A stretch of 64,000 nucleotides of DNA from Klebsiella terrigena (GCF_006539725.1 NZ_BJNO01000005.1:62001-126000); one strand, 5' to 3'; shown: positions 1-10,153, counted from the stretch's first letter. A program made the numbers and translations. The notes: generated by a model from the sequence alone, not told the origin.

Positions 1-1586
1 TCCGCGCCTTCCACCAGGTTGAGAACGTTAACCCCGCCGTGGGTATGGTGCGTGACCGGCGCGCTAAACCAGTGGCGGCGGGTTTCAATAAACTCGCGCT
101 CGTGCATGCCCGTGCGCTCCTCCCGCCAGCCTTCGCCTTCGGCAACGGGCTCAATGCGGTTAACCAGGTTGTCGTTGACCCATTGGGTATCGCGCTGCCA
201 GTCGATGACCTGTTCGCCGTGCTGCAGATGCACCGGACGAGGCAGTCCGTCTAAACCTAAACGCCCCCAGTCCCAGAGCTTGAAGGTGAAGATATACGGG
301 GTCGCGCTGATTTCGAGCACCATCGTGCCGCTTCCTGAGCAGTGCACCGTACCGGCAGGGATAAGAAAGTGATCGTGCTTACGCGCCGGGATTTGGTTAA
401 CGAAGCGCCGATCGTCAAAGGCCTTCTCGCCGCGGCCGGCGGCCTGCAGATCGGCGAGCATCTCCTGCGGTTCGATCCCCGTTTTTGTCCCCAGATAGAC
501 GACGGCTTCCGGCTCCGCCTCGAGGATGTAGTAGCTCTCATCCTGGGTGTAGTGCATGCCAAACTGCTGCTGGATATATTCGGTTACCGGATGAACCTGG
601 AAACTCAGGTTTTGCCCGCCGATGGTGTCGAGAAAATCAAAACGGATCGGGAACTCGGCGCCGAAGCGGGCGTGGACTTTTTCACCCAGCAGCGCGCGAG
701 GGTGCAGCAGCACCAGGTCCTGAGAGGGGATCTCGATCCGTACGTCACCAAAACGCAGTAACAGGCTGTTCTCCTCGGGCACGCAATCAAAACACCACGC
801 GTAGTTGGCGGCCGTAGGATCGAGATCGAATCGTTGCTTCATCCACTGGCCACCCCAGATGCCGGGATCGAAGAAGGGGACGACGCGGAACGGTTGAGCG
901 GTGGTCTGCTGCAGCCCGGCACGCAGCGCTTCGCCGCTGACCAGGGCCGGGGCCTCTTTTACCGTGGTATCGAGTAAAAAATCGGCGCGTTTGAGCAGCG
1001 GCACCTTATGGCGATCGAAGACGCGCCATTCAATGAAAAAGGCGCGCTTGTAGCGGCGGAGAATATCTTCATCCTGGTTATCCGCCCCCCAGTTCCCCAG
1101 CCCGCTATGGCGCATGCGCTGCTGGATCTCCCAGCGCGGCATGTCGGCGTACACCAGCAGGTCGCCGGGATGAACCAGCGCCGCGCCGGGCCCGTAGATG
1201 ACCACCACGCCCTCGGCTTCGGCGATAACCTGTTGGCGCAGCTGCTCCAGCTTATTGGGGTCAAAAAATTCCTCAAGGTGGTGGCAGGAGAGCACGCCAA
1301 ACACGCGGTCGTCGGTAAGATTGCGCGCCAGCAGAGTGTGGATGGCCTGCTCGTCGCGGCGAGCGGACTCAACGTTAAGGGTCAGCGCGGCGCCGAGCGC
1401 CGGCAGCAGATGCTGTTCCAGCTCTTCCAGCCGCACGCCCGGATAGCAGTCGATAACCAGCACGGTTTTCGCGGCCGTCGAGGCTCTGGCGCTAAGCGCG
1501 GTACGGATGGACTCCCAGCCCTGGCAGGCGTGGTCGTCATAGCCCCGAACCGCAACCTCAGGGTATTTGTTATAGGTGGTGTGCAT
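1..1586 (-). CDS. Two-domain class I mannose-6-phosphate isomerase-type cupin protein, 3' end outside window
   Basis: The reading frame is open from an ATG at 1586 to the left edge (528 codons), so the C-terminus is missing. The ATG at 1586 is preferred over the one at 1592 because GGAGA lies 6 nt before it but touches the other. Residues from about 235 look like a type I phosphomannose isomerase cupin: FFDPGIWGGQWM (238-249), SFQVHP (328-333) and IPAGTVHC (409-416) supply the likely metal-binding Gln/His/Glu positions. Residues 1-205 form a separate domain resembling the uridine-kinase/phosphoribulokinase fold in layout (VLVIDCYPG at 42-50, EGVVVIYGPG near 125-134), but no GxxGxGK[ST] loop is present. 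It is divergently transcribed from a LacI regulator and probably acts in catabolism of a sugar phosphate. The true substrate is unknown; the symbol manA would be an over-call. Confidence 0.75.
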   Translation of the reverse strand, partial: MHTTYNKYPEVAVRGYDDHACQGWESIRTALSARASTAAKTVLVIDCYPGVRLEELEQHLLPALGAALTLNVESARRDEQAIHTLLARNLTDDRVFGVLSCHHLEEFFDPNKLEQLRQQVIAEAEGVVVIYGPGAALVHPGDLLVYADMPRWEIQQRMRHSGLGNWGADNQDEDILRRYKRAFFIEWRVFDRHKVPLLKRADFLLDTTVKEAPALVSGEALRAGLQQTTAQPFRVVPFFDPGIWGGQWMKQRFDLDPTAANYAWCFDCVPEENSLLLRFGDVRIEIPSQDLVLLHPRALLGEKVHARFGAEFPIRFDFLDTIGGQNLSFQVHPVTEYIQQQFGMHYTQDESYYILEAEPEAVVYLGTKTGIEPQEMLADLQAAGRGEKAFDDRRFVNQIPARKHDHFLIPAGTVHCSGSGTMVLEISATPYIFTFKLWDWGRLGLDGLPRPVHLQHGEQVIDWQRDTQWVNDNLVNRIEPVAEGEGWREERTGMHEREFIETRRHWFSAPVTHHTHGGVNVLNLVEGA

Positions 1587-1613
1587 TTTCATTCTCCATA
1601 TTGGCTAAATGAA

Positions 1614-1751
1614 GATTAATCGATTAACCTTATTTTGACAGTGTGGTTAACGCGATTAACCCGCCATAATCGACAAGTCAGGGGGTGAAATGGCCTTTAA
1701 TGTGAAGGCAGTCACAGGGAAAAAACCAAAATTTAGGTTATTCGATTAACC
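1614..1751. promoter_or_regulatory. Three near-palindromic LacI-family operators between divergent genes
   Basis: Three similar elements lie in the 186-bp divergent spacer: GATTAATCGATTAACC (1614-1629), GGTTAACGCGATTAACC (1645-1661) and GGTTATTCGATTAACC (1736-1751). They share the half-site TTAACC with a central CG step, which is the usual LacI/GalR operator design. The first two flank the start of the cupin gene and the third lies about 20 nt before the regulator gene. This suggests autoregulation plus repression of the divergent gene. Binding by the neighbouring regulator is inferred. Confidence 0.6.
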
Positions 1752-1772
1752 TCGGGCGAATAAACGGGAGGG

Positions 1773-2810
1773 ATGATGACAACAGTGACGCTGGCGCAGG
1801 TGGCAGAGAGGGCAGGGGTATCAACGGCGACCGTCTCGATGGTGCTGCGTAACCGGGGACGGATTTCACAGGCCACGCGCGAAAGGGTACTGAAGGCGCT
1901 GGATGACGCGGGCTATGTCTACAATCAGACCGCCGCCAATCTGCGCAACCGCAGCAGCAATCAGGTCGGGCTGCTGCTGCACGATATTACCAACCCCTTT
2001 TACGGCGAGATGACGGCGGGGCTGAGCCATGAGATGGAGCGGCACGATCTGCTGCTGTTTCTGGCTAACAGTGAAGAGTCCGGCGAACGCCAGCAGAAAT
2101 TTGTCGATTCGCTGATGCGTAATAACGCCTGCGGCATGGTGCTGTGCGCCGCGCGGGAGACGCCGGCCTCATTTTTTGAAGCCCTGAAGCGGCGCAATAT
2201 TCCGGCCATTATGGTGGTTCGCCCGCTCAGCGATCCGGATTTTGATTTCGTCGGCACCGACAACTTCCTCGGTACCCAGATGGCGACGCGACATTTGCTA
2301 AAAATGGGCCATCAGAATATTGCCTTTATCGGCGGCAGCCCGAGCTCAGGCACCCGGGCGCAGCGTATTGGCGGCTTTACCAGTACGCTGCTGGAAAGCG
2401 GGATCTCGCCGAATCCGAAGTGGATTGTGACCGCGCAGGCCAGCCAGATCGACGGCGCAAAGGTGGCGGAAGCGCTGCTCTCCCGCTATCCGGAGATCAC
2501 GGCGGCGGTCTGCTATCAGGATATCGTGGCGCTGGGGGTGATGCAGGCGCTGCGCAAAACGGGCCGAGAGCCGGGGCGGGATTTTGCGCTGGTGGGCTTC
2601 GATGATATTACCGAAGCGGCGCTGGTCCAGCCGGCGCTGACCACCGTATCGGTGGCGGCGAAAGAGATCGGCCGTAAAGCGGGGGAGCTGCTGTATAGCC
2701 GTATTCAGGGTAATGATGAGCCGCCGAAACGGATCATCCTGCCGCCGGCGCTGGTCATCCGTGAATCATGCGGATTTCGCCGGGAAGAATCAGCGATATC
2801 AGGCCATTAG
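1773..2810 (+). CDS. LacI/GalR-family transcriptional regulator, MalI-like
   Basis: A 345-residue protein. The N-terminal helix-turn-helix (about residues 5-52; VTLAQVAERAGVSTATVS, then the hinge region QTAANLRNRSSNQVG) is followed by a periplasmic-binding-protein-like effector domain beginning at VGLLLHDITNPFYGEM. Overall wording is closest to MalI among the LacI-family regulators I know, for example the NPFYGEMTAGL and AVCYQDIVALG stretches. Two ATGs (1773 and 1776) follow GGGAGGG; the second has the better spacing, so the true protein may lack one residue. The gene is divergent from the cupin gene and faces three operators, so a local sugar-responsive repressor is the simplest reading. The inducer is unknown. 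Confidence 0.85.
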   Translation: MMTTVTLAQVAERAGVSTATVSMVLRNRGRISQATRERVLKALDDAGYVYNQTAANLRNRSSNQVGLLLHDITNPFYGEMTAGLSHEMERHDLLLFLANSEESGERQQKFVDSLMRNNACGMVLCAARETPASFFEALKRRNIPAIMVVRPLSDPDFDFVGTDNFLGTQMATRHLLKMGHQNIAFIGGSPSSGTRAQRIGGFTSTLLESGISPNPKWIVTAQASQIDGAKVAEALLSRYPEITAAVCYQDIVALGVMQALRKTGREPGRDFALVGFDDITEAALVQPALTTVSVAAKEIGRKAGELLYSRIQGNDEPPKRIILPPALVIRESCGFRREESAISGH

Positions 2811-3002
2811 CGGCGTTTCTTGCGCGCTATCTGCTGGGAGAACGGCGCTTTCGCCAGACGATATTTCTCCTTCGCGCGATGACAAACATATAGTTTTTAC
2901 TGATATCGACCGCGGTTTGTCATAAATTTCTAATTATCGGCGTTTTTGAGTAGCGGCCCATCGATGGGCTGGTTACTCTGAAAACAATTTACGTAAAGTT
3001 AA

Positions 3003-3839
<837 letters not shown>

Positions 3840-3893
3840 GATTTATTACCCATCGTGATGTGGTTATGGCATTCAATAAGTAATTGATTGCAG

Positions 3894-3920
3894 AGGGCAA
3901 TATTTTATTGCCCTTTTTAT
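3894..3920 (+). terminator. Rho-independent terminator of dapB
   Basis: A 9-bp perfect stem (AGGGCAATA / TATTGCCCT) with a 3-nt loop is followed by TTTTTA, 55 nt after the dapB stop codon. Confidence 0.85.
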
Positions 3921-4061
3921 TTTTAGCCTGTTTTTATGTCTTTTTAATTAAGAACGCTATAATTAACGCTTATCCTTCCTGTTGCTGTTATTTTTATGTA
4001 AATTTTGACCATCTGGTCTACTTTTCCGAATGGCTATGCCATATTTTACAATCCCGACGCT

Positions 4062-4077
4062 GCGCAAGCGTTTTCTA
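4062..4077. promoter_or_regulatory. PurR operator of carAB
   Basis: GCGCAAGCGTTTTCTA matches the PurR consensus (ACGCAAACGTTTTCNT) at almost every position. Its centre lies 128.5 bp upstream of the start point predicted for promoter P1. That is the same distance I recall for E. coli carAB, where PurR mediates purine control of P1. Confidence 0.8.
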
Positions 4078-4162
4078 ACGCTAGTTTGTTGATCTTTTTA
4101 GCTGTTAAAGCAGCGCTGATAGGCCAGTGGCGCAAAATGATATTAAAAATATGCGCTTTAAG

Positions 4163-4191
4163 TTGACTTTTCCCCGACATCTCTCCAGAAT
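4163..4191 (+). promoter_or_regulatory. carAB promoter P1 (pyrimidine/purine-controlled)
   Basis: TTGACT (4163-4168), a 17-nt spacer and CAGAAT (4186-4191) give a predicted start near 4198. The position relative to the PurR box and to the downstream promoter matches E. coli carAB P1. The intervening DNA would be the PepA, IHF and PyrH-responsive region. Confidence 0.7.
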
Positions 4192-4231
4192 GCCGCCGTT
4201 TGCCAGAAATCCATAGGTAAGCAAATTTGCA

Positions 4232-4261
4232 TTGATTCATGCTACGCGAATGCATTAATAT
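4232..4261 (+). promoter_or_regulatory. carAB promoter P2 (arginine-controlled)
   Basis: TTGATT (4232-4237), an 18-nt spacer and TAATAT (4256-4261) predict a start near 4266-4268, about 67-70 bp after P1. The -10 element is embedded in the first ARG box, as expected for direct ArgR repression. Confidence 0.7.
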
Positions 4262-4287
4262 GCAAATAAAGTGAGTGAATATTCTCT
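4249..4287. promoter_or_regulatory. Pair of ArgR boxes over carAB P2
   Basis: Two 18-bp boxes have cores TGCATTAATATGCA (4251-4264) and TGAGTGAATATTCT (4272-4285), each resembling TGAATwwwwATTCA. Their centres are 21 bp apart, i.e. two boxes separated by 3 bp, the standard arrangement for one ArgR hexamer. Confidence 0.7.
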
Positions 4288-4297
4288 GGAGGGTGTT

Positions 4298-5446
4298 TTG
4301 ATTAAGTCAGCGCTATTGGTTCTGGAAGACGGAACCCAGTTTCACGGTCGGGCCATCGGGGCAACGGGCACGGCGGTTGGGGAAGTCGTTTTCAATACTT
4401 CAATGACCGGTTATCAAGAAATCCTCACTGATCCTTCCTATTCCCGCCAAATTGTCACTCTTACTTATCCCCATATCGGTAATGCCGGCACCAACGCCGC
4501 CGACGAAGAGTCTTCCCAGGTACATGCTCAGGGTCTGGTTATTCGCGACCTGCCGCTGATTGCCAGCAACTTCCGTAATACCGAAGACCTCTCTTCTTAC
4601 CTGAAGCGCCATAACATCGTGGCGATTGCCGATATCGATACCCGTAAGCTGACCCGCCTGCTGCGCGAAAAAGGCGCTCAGAACGGCTGCATCATCGTTG
4701 GCGATAGCCTCGACGCGCAGCTGGCGCTGGAAAAGGCAAAAGCATTCCCGGGTCTCAACGGGATGGACCTGGCGAAGGAAGTCACCACCTCAGAAACCTA
4801 CGGCTGGACGCAGGGTAGCTGGACTCTGGAGGGCGACCTGCCGGAAGCGAAGGCGGAAAGCGAGCTGCCGTTCCACGTGGTGGCCTATGATTTCGGCGCT
4901 AAGCGTAACATCCTGCGCATGCTGGTGGACCGCGGCTGCCGCCTGACGGTTGTGCCGGCAAAAACCTCTGCGGAAGAGGTGCTGAAAATGAATCCGGACG
5001 GTATCTTCCTCTCCAACGGCCCTGGTGACCCGGCACCGTGTGACTATGCGATTGAGGCCATTGAGCAATTCCTCACCACCGATATTCCGGTATTCGGCAT
5101 CTGCCTCGGCCATCAGCTGCTGGCGCTGGCGAGCGGAGCGAAGACCGTGAAGATGAAGTTCGGCCACCACGGCGGCAACCACCCGGTTAAGGATATTGAT
5201 AATAACGTGGTGATGATTACCGCGCAGAACCACGGTTTTGCGGTAGACGAAGCCTCCATGCCGGCTAACCTGCGGGTGACCCACAAGTCCCTGTTCGACG
5301 GCACGCTGCAGGGCATTCATCGTACCGATAAGCCGGCCTTCAGCTTCCAGGGACACCCGGAGGCGAGCCCAGGCCCGCACGATGCCGCGCCGTTGTTCGA
5401 CCATTTCATCGAGTTAATTGAGCAGTACCGCCAGTCCGCGAAATAA
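4298..5446 (+). CDS. carA: Carbamoyl phosphate synthase small (glutaminase) subunit
   Basis: Hydrolyses glutamine and channels ammonia to CarB for carbamoyl phosphate, shared by arginine and pyrimidine synthesis. The start is TTG at 4298, not the in-frame GTG at 4271: CTGGAGGG sits 5 nt before the TTG, the protein then begins [15 protein letters not shown] as in E. coli, and the length is the same 382 residues. The class I glutamine amidotransferase triad is visible: nucleophile Cys269 in GICLGHQ, and His353/Glu355 in [15 protein letters not shown] start would place the ArgR box inside the coding region. It forms an operon with carB, with a 16-nt gap. Confidence 0.97.
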   Translation: MIKSALLVLEDGTQFHGRAIGATGTAVGEVVFNTSMTGYQEILTDPSYSRQIVTLTYPHIGNAGTNAADEESSQVHAQGLVIRDLPLIASNFRNTEDLSSYLKRHNIVAIADIDTRKLTRLLREKGAQNGCIIVGDSLDAQLALEKAKAFPGLNGMDLAKEVTTSETYGWTQGSWTLEGDLPEAKAESELPFHVVAYDFGAKRNILRMLVDRGCRLTVVPAKTSAEEVLKMNPDGIFLSNGPGDPAPCDYAIEAIEQFLTTDIPVFGICLGHQLLALASGAKTVKMKFGHHGGNHPVKDIDNNVVMITAQNHGFAVDEASMPANLRVTHKSLFDGTLQGIHRTDKPAFSFQGHPEASPGPHDAAPLFDHFIELIEQYRQSAK

Positions 5447-5462
5447 TCAGGAGAAAAAAGCC

Positions 5463-8400
5463 ATGCCAAAACGTACAGACATAAAAAGCATCCTGATTCT
5501 TGGCGCTGGCCCGATCGTTATCGGCCAGGCTTGTGAATTTGACTACTCTGGCGCCCAGGCCTGTAAGGCCCTGCGCGAAGAGGGTTACCGCGTCATTCTG
5601 GTGAACTCTAACCCAGCCACCATCATGACCGACCCGGAAATGGCCGATGCCACCTATATTGAGCCGATCCACTGGGAAGTGGTACGCAAAATCATCGAAA
5701 AAGAGCGTCCGGACGCCGTACTGCCGACCATGGGTGGCCAGACCGCGCTGAACTGCGCGCTGGAGCTGGAACGTCAGGGCGTGCTGGCCGAATTCGGCGT
5801 GACCATGATTGGCGCCACCGCCGATGCGATTGATAAAGCGGAAGATCGCCGTCGCTTCGACGTGGCGATGAAAAAAATTGGCCTCGACACCGCGCGTTCC
5901 GGTATCGCGCACACCATGGAAGAAGCGCTGGCGGTTGCCGCTGACGTGGGCTATCCGTGCATCATCCGTCCCTCCTTCACCATGGGCGGAACCGGCGGCG
6001 GTATCGCCTATAACCGCGAAGAGTTTGAAGAAATCTGTACCCGCGGCCTCGATCTCTCTCCAACCAACGAACTGCTGATCGATGAATCGCTGATCGGCTG
6101 GAAAGAGTACGAGATGGAAGTGGTGCGCGATAAGAACGACAACTGCATCATCGTCTGCTCCATCGAAAACTTCGACGCGATGGGCATCCATACCGGCGAC
6201 TCCATCACCGTGGCCCCGGCGCAGACCCTGACCGATAAAGAGTATCAGGTGATGCGTAACGCCTCGATGGCGGTGCTGCGCGAAATCGGCGTGGAAACCG
6301 GCGGTTCCAACGTTCAGTTCTCGGTGAACCCGAAAGACGGTCGCCTGATTGTTATCGAAATGAACCCGCGCGTATCGCGCTCGTCGGCGCTGGCCTCGAA
6401 AGCGACCGGCTTCCCGATTGCCAAAGTGGCGGCGAAGCTGGCGGTGGGCTACACCCTTGACGAGCTGATGAACGACATCACCGGCGGGCGTACCCCGGCA
6501 TCGTTCGAACCCTCTATCGACTACGTCGTCACCAAGATCCCGCGCTTCAACTTTGAGAAGTTCGTCGGCGCTAACGACCGCCTGACCACGCAGATGAAAT
6601 CGGTCGGCGAAGTGATGGCGATTGGCCGCACCCAGCAGGAGTCGCTGCAGAAAGCGCTGCGCGGCCTGGAAGTGGGCGCAACCGGCTTTGACCCTAAAGT
6701 GAGCCTCGACGACCCGGAAGCGCTGACCAAAATTCGCCGCGAGCTGAAAGACGCCGGCGCCGAGCGTATCTGGTACATCGCCGACGCCTTCCGCGCGGGC
6801 CTGTCCGTCGACGGCGTCTTCAACCTGACCAACATCGATCGCTGGTTCCTGGTGCAGATTGAAGAGCTGGTGCGTCTGGAAGAGAAAGTGGAAGAGGCCG
6901 GCATCAACGGCCTTGATGCTGACTTCCTGCGGATGCTGAAGCGTAAAGGCTTTGCCGACGCGCGTCTGGCTAAGCTGGCGGGCGTGCGCGAAGCGGAAAT
7001 CCGCAAGCTGCGCGACCAGTACAACCTGCACCCGGTCTACAAGCGCGTGGATACCTGTGCGGCGGAGTTCTCAACGGATACCGCCTACATGTACTCCACC
7101 TATGAAGACGAGTGTGAAGCGAACCCGTCGGTTGACCGCGATAAAATTATGGTGCTTGGCGGCGGCCCGAACCGTATCGGCCAGGGTATCGAATTCGATT
7201 ACTGCTGCGTGCACGCCTCGCTGGCGCTGCGCGAAGATGGTTACGAAACCATTATGGTTAACTGTAACCCGGAAACCGTCTCCACCGACTACGACACCTC
7301 CGACCGCCTGTACTTTGAGCCGGTGACCCTCGAAGACGTGCTGGAAATCGTGCGTATCGAGAAACCGAAGGGCGTTATCGTCCAGTACGGCGGCCAGACT
7401 CCGCTGAAGCTGGCGCGCGCGCTGGAAGCGGCCGGCGTGCCGGTTATCGGCACCAGCCCGGACGCGATTGACCGTGCGGAAGACCGCGAGCGTTTCCAGC
7501 AGGCGGTTGACCGTCTGAAGCTGAAACAGCCGGCGAACGCCACCGTAACCGCGATTGAAATGGCCGTTGAGAAGGCCAAAGAGATTGGCTACCCGCTGGT
7601 GGTGCGTCCGTCCTACGTTCTTGGCGGTCGGGCGATGGAAATCGTTTACGACGAAGTCGACCTGCGTCGCTACTTCCAGACCGCGGTAAGCGTCTCTAAC
7701 GACGCGCCGGTGCTGCTGGACCGTTTCCTTGACGATGCGGTAGAAGTCGACGTTGACGCTATCTGCGACGGCGAGATGGTGCTGATTGGCGGCATTATGG
7801 AGCACATCGAGCAGGCCGGCGTTCACTCCGGCGACTCCGCATGCTCGCTGCCGGCCTACACCCTGAGCCAGGACATCCAGAACGTGATGCGCGAGCAGGT
7901 GCAGAAGCTGGCCTTCGAGCTGCAGGTTCGCGGCCTGATGAACGTGCAGTTCGCGGTCAAAAACAACGAAGTGTATCTGATTGAAGTGAACCCGCGCGCG
8001 GCGCGTACCGTACCTTTTGTCTCCAAGGCCACCGGCGTTCCGCTGGCGAAAGTGGCGGCACGCGTAATGGCCGGCCAAACGCTGGCTCAGCAGGGCGTGA
8101 CCAAAGAGATTATCCCGCCGTATTACTCGGTAAAAGAAGTGGTGCTGCCGTTCAACAAGTTCCCGGGCGTTGACCCGCTGTTAGGGCCAGAAATGCGCTC
8201 TACCGGGGAAGTGATGGGCGTCGGCCGCACCTTTGCGGAAGCGTTCGCCAAGGCGCAGCTGGGCAGCAGCTCGACGATGAAAAAACAGGGTCGCGCGCTG
8301 CTCTCCGTTCGTGAAGGCGACAAAGAGCGCGTGGTGGACCTCGCGGCTAAGCTGTTGAAGTTTGGTTTCGAACTGGATGCTACCCACGGGACCGCGATTG

Positions 8401-8687
8401 TCCTCGGTGAAGCCGGGATCAACCCGCGTCTGGTGAACAAGGTGCATGAAGGTCGTCCGCATATTCAGGACCGTATCAAGAATGGCGAATACACCTACAT
8501 CATCAACACCACCGAAGGTCGCCAGGCGATTGAAGACTCCAAGCTGATTCGCCGCAGCGCCCTGCAGTACAAGGTGCACTACGACACCACCCTGAACGGC
8601 GGCTTCGCCACGGCGATGGCGCTGAACGCCAACGCTATGGAGAAGGTGACCTCGGTTCAGGAAATGCACGCGCAAATCAAAAAATAA
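5463..8687 (+). CDS. carB: Carbamoyl phosphate synthase large subunit
   Basis: Makes carbamoyl phosphate from bicarbonate, ammonia and two ATP. The 1074-residue protein (E. coli 1073) shows the internally duplicated carboxyphosphate and carbamate synthase halves. Each has an N-terminal loop ([18 protein letters not shown] near residue 13; [18 protein letters not shown] near residue 561) and an ATP-grasp segment with [10 protein letters not shown] or [10 protein letters not shown]. The C-terminal allosteric domain follows. ATG at 5463 is chosen because CAGGAG is 8 nt upstream and [14 protein letters not shown] is the conserved N-terminus. An upstream in-frame start at 5418 would overlap carA. 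Confidence 0.98.
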   Translation: MPKRTDIKSILILGAGPIVIGQACEFDYSGAQACKALREEGYRVILVNSNPATIMTDPEMADATYIEPIHWEVVRKIIEKERPDAVLPTMGGQTALNCALELERQGVLAEFGVTMIGATADAIDKAEDRRRFDVAMKKIGLDTARSGIAHTMEEALAVAADVGYPCIIRPSFTMGGTGGGIAYNREEFEEICTRGLDLSPTNELLIDESLIGWKEYEMEVVRDKNDNCIIVCSIENFDAMGIHTGDSITVAPAQTLTDKEYQVMRNASMAVLREIGVETGGSNVQFSVNPKDGRLIVIEMNPRVSRSSALASKATGFPIAKVAAKLAVGYTLDELMNDITGGRTPASFEPSIDYVVTKIPRFNFEKFVGANDRLTTQMKSVGEVMAIGRTQQESLQKALRGLEVGATGFDPKVSLDDPEALTKIRRELKDAGAERIWYIADAFRAGLSVDGVFNLTNIDRWFLVQIEELVRLEEKVEEAGINGLDADFLRMLKRKGFADARLAKLAGVREAEIRKLRDQYNLHPVYKRVDTCAAEFSTDTAYMYSTYEDECEANPSVDRDKIMVLGGGPNRIGQGIEFDYCCVHASLALREDGYETIMVNCNPETVSTDYDTSDRLYFEPVTLEDVLEIVRIEKPKGVIVQYGGQTPLKLARALEAAGVPVIGTSPDAIDRAEDRERFQQAVDRLKLKQPANATVTAIEMAVEKAKEIGYPLVVRPSYVLGGRAMEIVYDEVDLRRYFQTAVSVSNDAPVLLDRFLDDAVEVDVDAICDGEMVLIGGIMEHIEQAGVHSGDSACSLPAYTLSQDIQNVMREQVQKLAFELQVRGLMNVQFAVKNNEVYLIEVNPRAARTVPFVSKATGVPLAKVAARVMAGQTLAQQGVTKEIIPPYYSVKEVVLPFNKFPGVDPLLGPEMRSTGEVMGVGRTFAEAFAKAQLGSSSTMKKQGRALLSVREGDKERVVDLAAKLLKFGFELDATHGTAIVLGEAGINPRLVNKVHEGRPHIQDRIKNGEYTYIINTTEGRQAIEDSKLIRRSALQYKVHYDTTLNGGFATAMALNANAMEKVTSVQEMHAQIKK

Positions 8688-8719
8688 GCCGTGCCGGCGC
8701 TGCCGGATACGCAACAAAG

Positions 8720-8751
8720 CGGGCTGACGTTATCGTCGGCCCGTTTTTTTT
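8720..8751 (+). terminator. Rho-independent terminator of carAB
   Basis: CGGGCTGACG / CGTCGGCCCG (one G-T pair) with loop TTAT is followed by eight T residues. Confidence 0.85.
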
Positions 8752-8856
8752 ATGTCGGTCATCTTCGGAGAGTTCTGCTTTTAACTTCCTCCCGGCTCGG
8801 GCTAACTATAATTAGCACGATAACAATACTCATTGATGGAAAAACAGGAGGATACA

Positions 8857-9090
8857 ATGCGGAACAAAATTCTGGTGGCATCCGCGCTGGCAGCGACGGC
8901 GGTGTTGTTTGTGGCGGGGTGTTCATCGAACCAGTCGCTGAAAACCACCGATGGCAGAACCATCGTCACCGACGGCAAGCCGCAGGTGGATAGCGATACC
9001 GGCATGGTCTCGTACAAAAATGCCGCAACCGGCCGCACCGAACAGATCAATCGCGATCAGGTGAAATCGATGGACGAGCTGGATAACTAA
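8857..9090 (+). CDS. Small YgdI/YgdR-family lipoprotein
   Basis: A 77-residue secreted lipoprotein. Residues 1-21 are a lipoprotein signal peptide with a lipobox ending in VAGC (the cysteine is followed by SSNQS). The mature part carries the small SH3-like fold of the DUF903 (YgdI/YgdR) family: TTDGRTIVTDGKPQ, then YKNAATGRTEQINRDQV. ATG at 8857 follows AGGAGG by 5 nt; the in-frame ATG at 8833 would put charged residues before the signal peptide. The residue after the lipid-modified Cys is Ser, which predicts outer membrane sorting. The function of the family is not established. Confidence 0.88.
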   Translation: MRNKILVASALAATAVLFVAGCSSNQSLKTTDGRTIVTDGKPQVDSDTGMVSYKNAATGRTEQINRDQVKSMDELDN

Positions 9091-9101
9091 TCGTTATCCA
9101 T

Positions 9102-9127
9102 GGCCCCGCGAGGGTGAGTGCGGGGCC
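9102..9127. terminator. GC-rich hairpin between convergent genes
   Basis: GGCCCCGC / GCGGGGCC, an 8-bp stem with a 10-nt loop, lies in the 54-bp convergent spacer between the lipoprotein gene and the yhcH-family gene. There is no clear T-run on either side, so termination may be weak. Confidence 0.45.
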
Positions 9128-9144
9128 GGTTATCGCGAATGGTT

Positions 9145-9612
9145 TTACAGCAGGGCGTGGTCTATTTTGACGATAATTTTACGCAGCGGCGCGCCGGCAT
9201 CCATGGCGCCCATCGGCCGATGAAGCTCGTCGGGAAACAGAATCGCCAGCTCCTCAGGATGTAAGTGAATCAGCGTTTCGCTGCTAATTTCTGTGCAAAA
9301 GCCAATATCATGGGCGTCCTTAAACGGCCCATCCGCGGTGATGGTTAGCCCTTTATTTCCCGCCCCAATAATCTCAGTCCCTGCCAGCACGATATGAATA
9401 TCGATGTACTGACGATGGTACTCCGGACGCTGTTCCGCCAGCGGGCGCGTCTGGCCTTCGACGACGGTGAAAAACAGGTTATCGCCATCGACCGTGTATT
9501 TCCCCGGCGGCAGGGAGTGCGGGTCCTGCTGGGCGACGGCCTGCAGCGCCTGGCGAATAACCGACGGATAGAACGTATTTTTGGCCGCGGCGGCTAAGGT
9601 ATCAATAATCAT
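9145..9612 (-). CDS. YhcH/YjgK/YiaL-family (DUF386, EbgC-like) cupin-type protein
   Basis: A 155-residue protein of the family that includes YhcH, YjgK, YiaL and the beta-galactosidase subunit EbgC. Conserved features are EYHRQYIDIHIVLAGTE (about 64-80), the metal-type Glu/His positions, FPDELHRPM and the C-terminal KIIVKIDH. Members usually sit in sugar-acid or sialic acid operons and may act on anomers or keto forms of sugar intermediates; that role is inferred. Its ATG overlaps the idnK stop codon (ATGA), so it is translationally coupled as the last gene of idnO-idnK-yhcH. Confidence 0.85.
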   Translation of the reverse strand: MIIDTLAAAAKNTFYPSVIRQALQAVAQQDPHSLPPGKYTVDGDNLFFTVVEGQTRPLAEQRPEYHRQYIDIHIVLAGTEIIGAGNKGLTITADGPFKDAHDIGFCTEISSETLIHLHPEELAILFPDELHRPMGAMDAGAPLRKIIVKIDHALL

Positions 9613-10139
9613 GCCGGCATTCCCTGTAGTGATTGAGGCTCAAGTAAATTTAATGACTGCGCCACGATGCTGGCGACGTCGGGGGCAATATCAACGGCTA
9701 AAATATCGCGCTCGCTGGCGTCCGGCGCCTCCAGGGCGGCAAACTGGCTGCGCAGCAGCGCCTCCGGCATAAAGTGCCCCTTACGCTGCTGCATCCGCTG
9801 CAGAATGCATTCGTACTCTCCGGTCAGCCACAGAAAGCGCAGACTGCCGCTGCCTTCACGCAGCCGATCGCGGTAGCGCTTCTTCAGCGCCGAGCACACC
9901 AGCACGCCCGATTCATTCTTCTGCTCAAGGCTGAATATCACGTCCGCGATCCGCTCCAGCCACGGTCCCCGGTCTTCGTCATTGAGCGGCTGGCTGGCGG
10001 CCATTTTGACGATGTTCTGCCGCGGATGAAGATCGTCTCCGTCGATAAATTTTGCGCCGAGCGCCTGGGCTAACGCCTGGCCGACGGTGGTCTTTCCGGT
10101 GCCTGAGACACCCATCAAAATAATGCATTGCCCTGCCAT
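9609..10139 (-). CDS. idnK: Gluconokinase, IdnK type
   Basis: Phosphorylates D-gluconate to 6-phosphogluconate with ATP, feeding the pentose phosphate and Entner-Doudoroff routes. The 176-residue protein has the P-loop GVSGTGKT at about 10-17, FIDGDDLHPRQNI (31-43), CSALKKRYRD and QQRKGHFMP, all hallmarks of gluconokinases. Wording is nearer to IdnK (MAG.. start, FIDGDDLHP, WLTGEYE) than to GntK. It lies 14 nt downstream of idnO and overlaps the next gene by 4 nt, so the three are probably one transcript. Confidence 0.92.
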   Translation of the reverse strand: MAGQCIILMGVSGTGKTTVGQALAQALGAKFIDGDDLHPRQNIVKMAASQPLNDEDRGPWLERIADVIFSLEQKNESGVLVCSALKKRYRDRLREGSGSLRFLWLTGEYECILQRMQQRKGHFMPEALLRSQFAALEAPDASERDILAVDIAPDVASIVAQSLNLLEPQSLQGMPA

Positions 10140-10153
10140 AATGCGCTCCTTAC

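Noticed and set aside
3840-4297. Possible small gene or antisense frame (4046-4255) between dapB and carA
   Set aside because: The region is fully accounted for by the dapB terminator, PurR box, two promoters and ARG boxes; the short frames lack ribosome binding sites.
5406-7031. A 541-codon open frame antisense to carB
   Set aside because: carB is intact with both ATP-grasp halves; the antisense translation is His/Phe/Arg-rich low-information sequence typical of a shadow frame.
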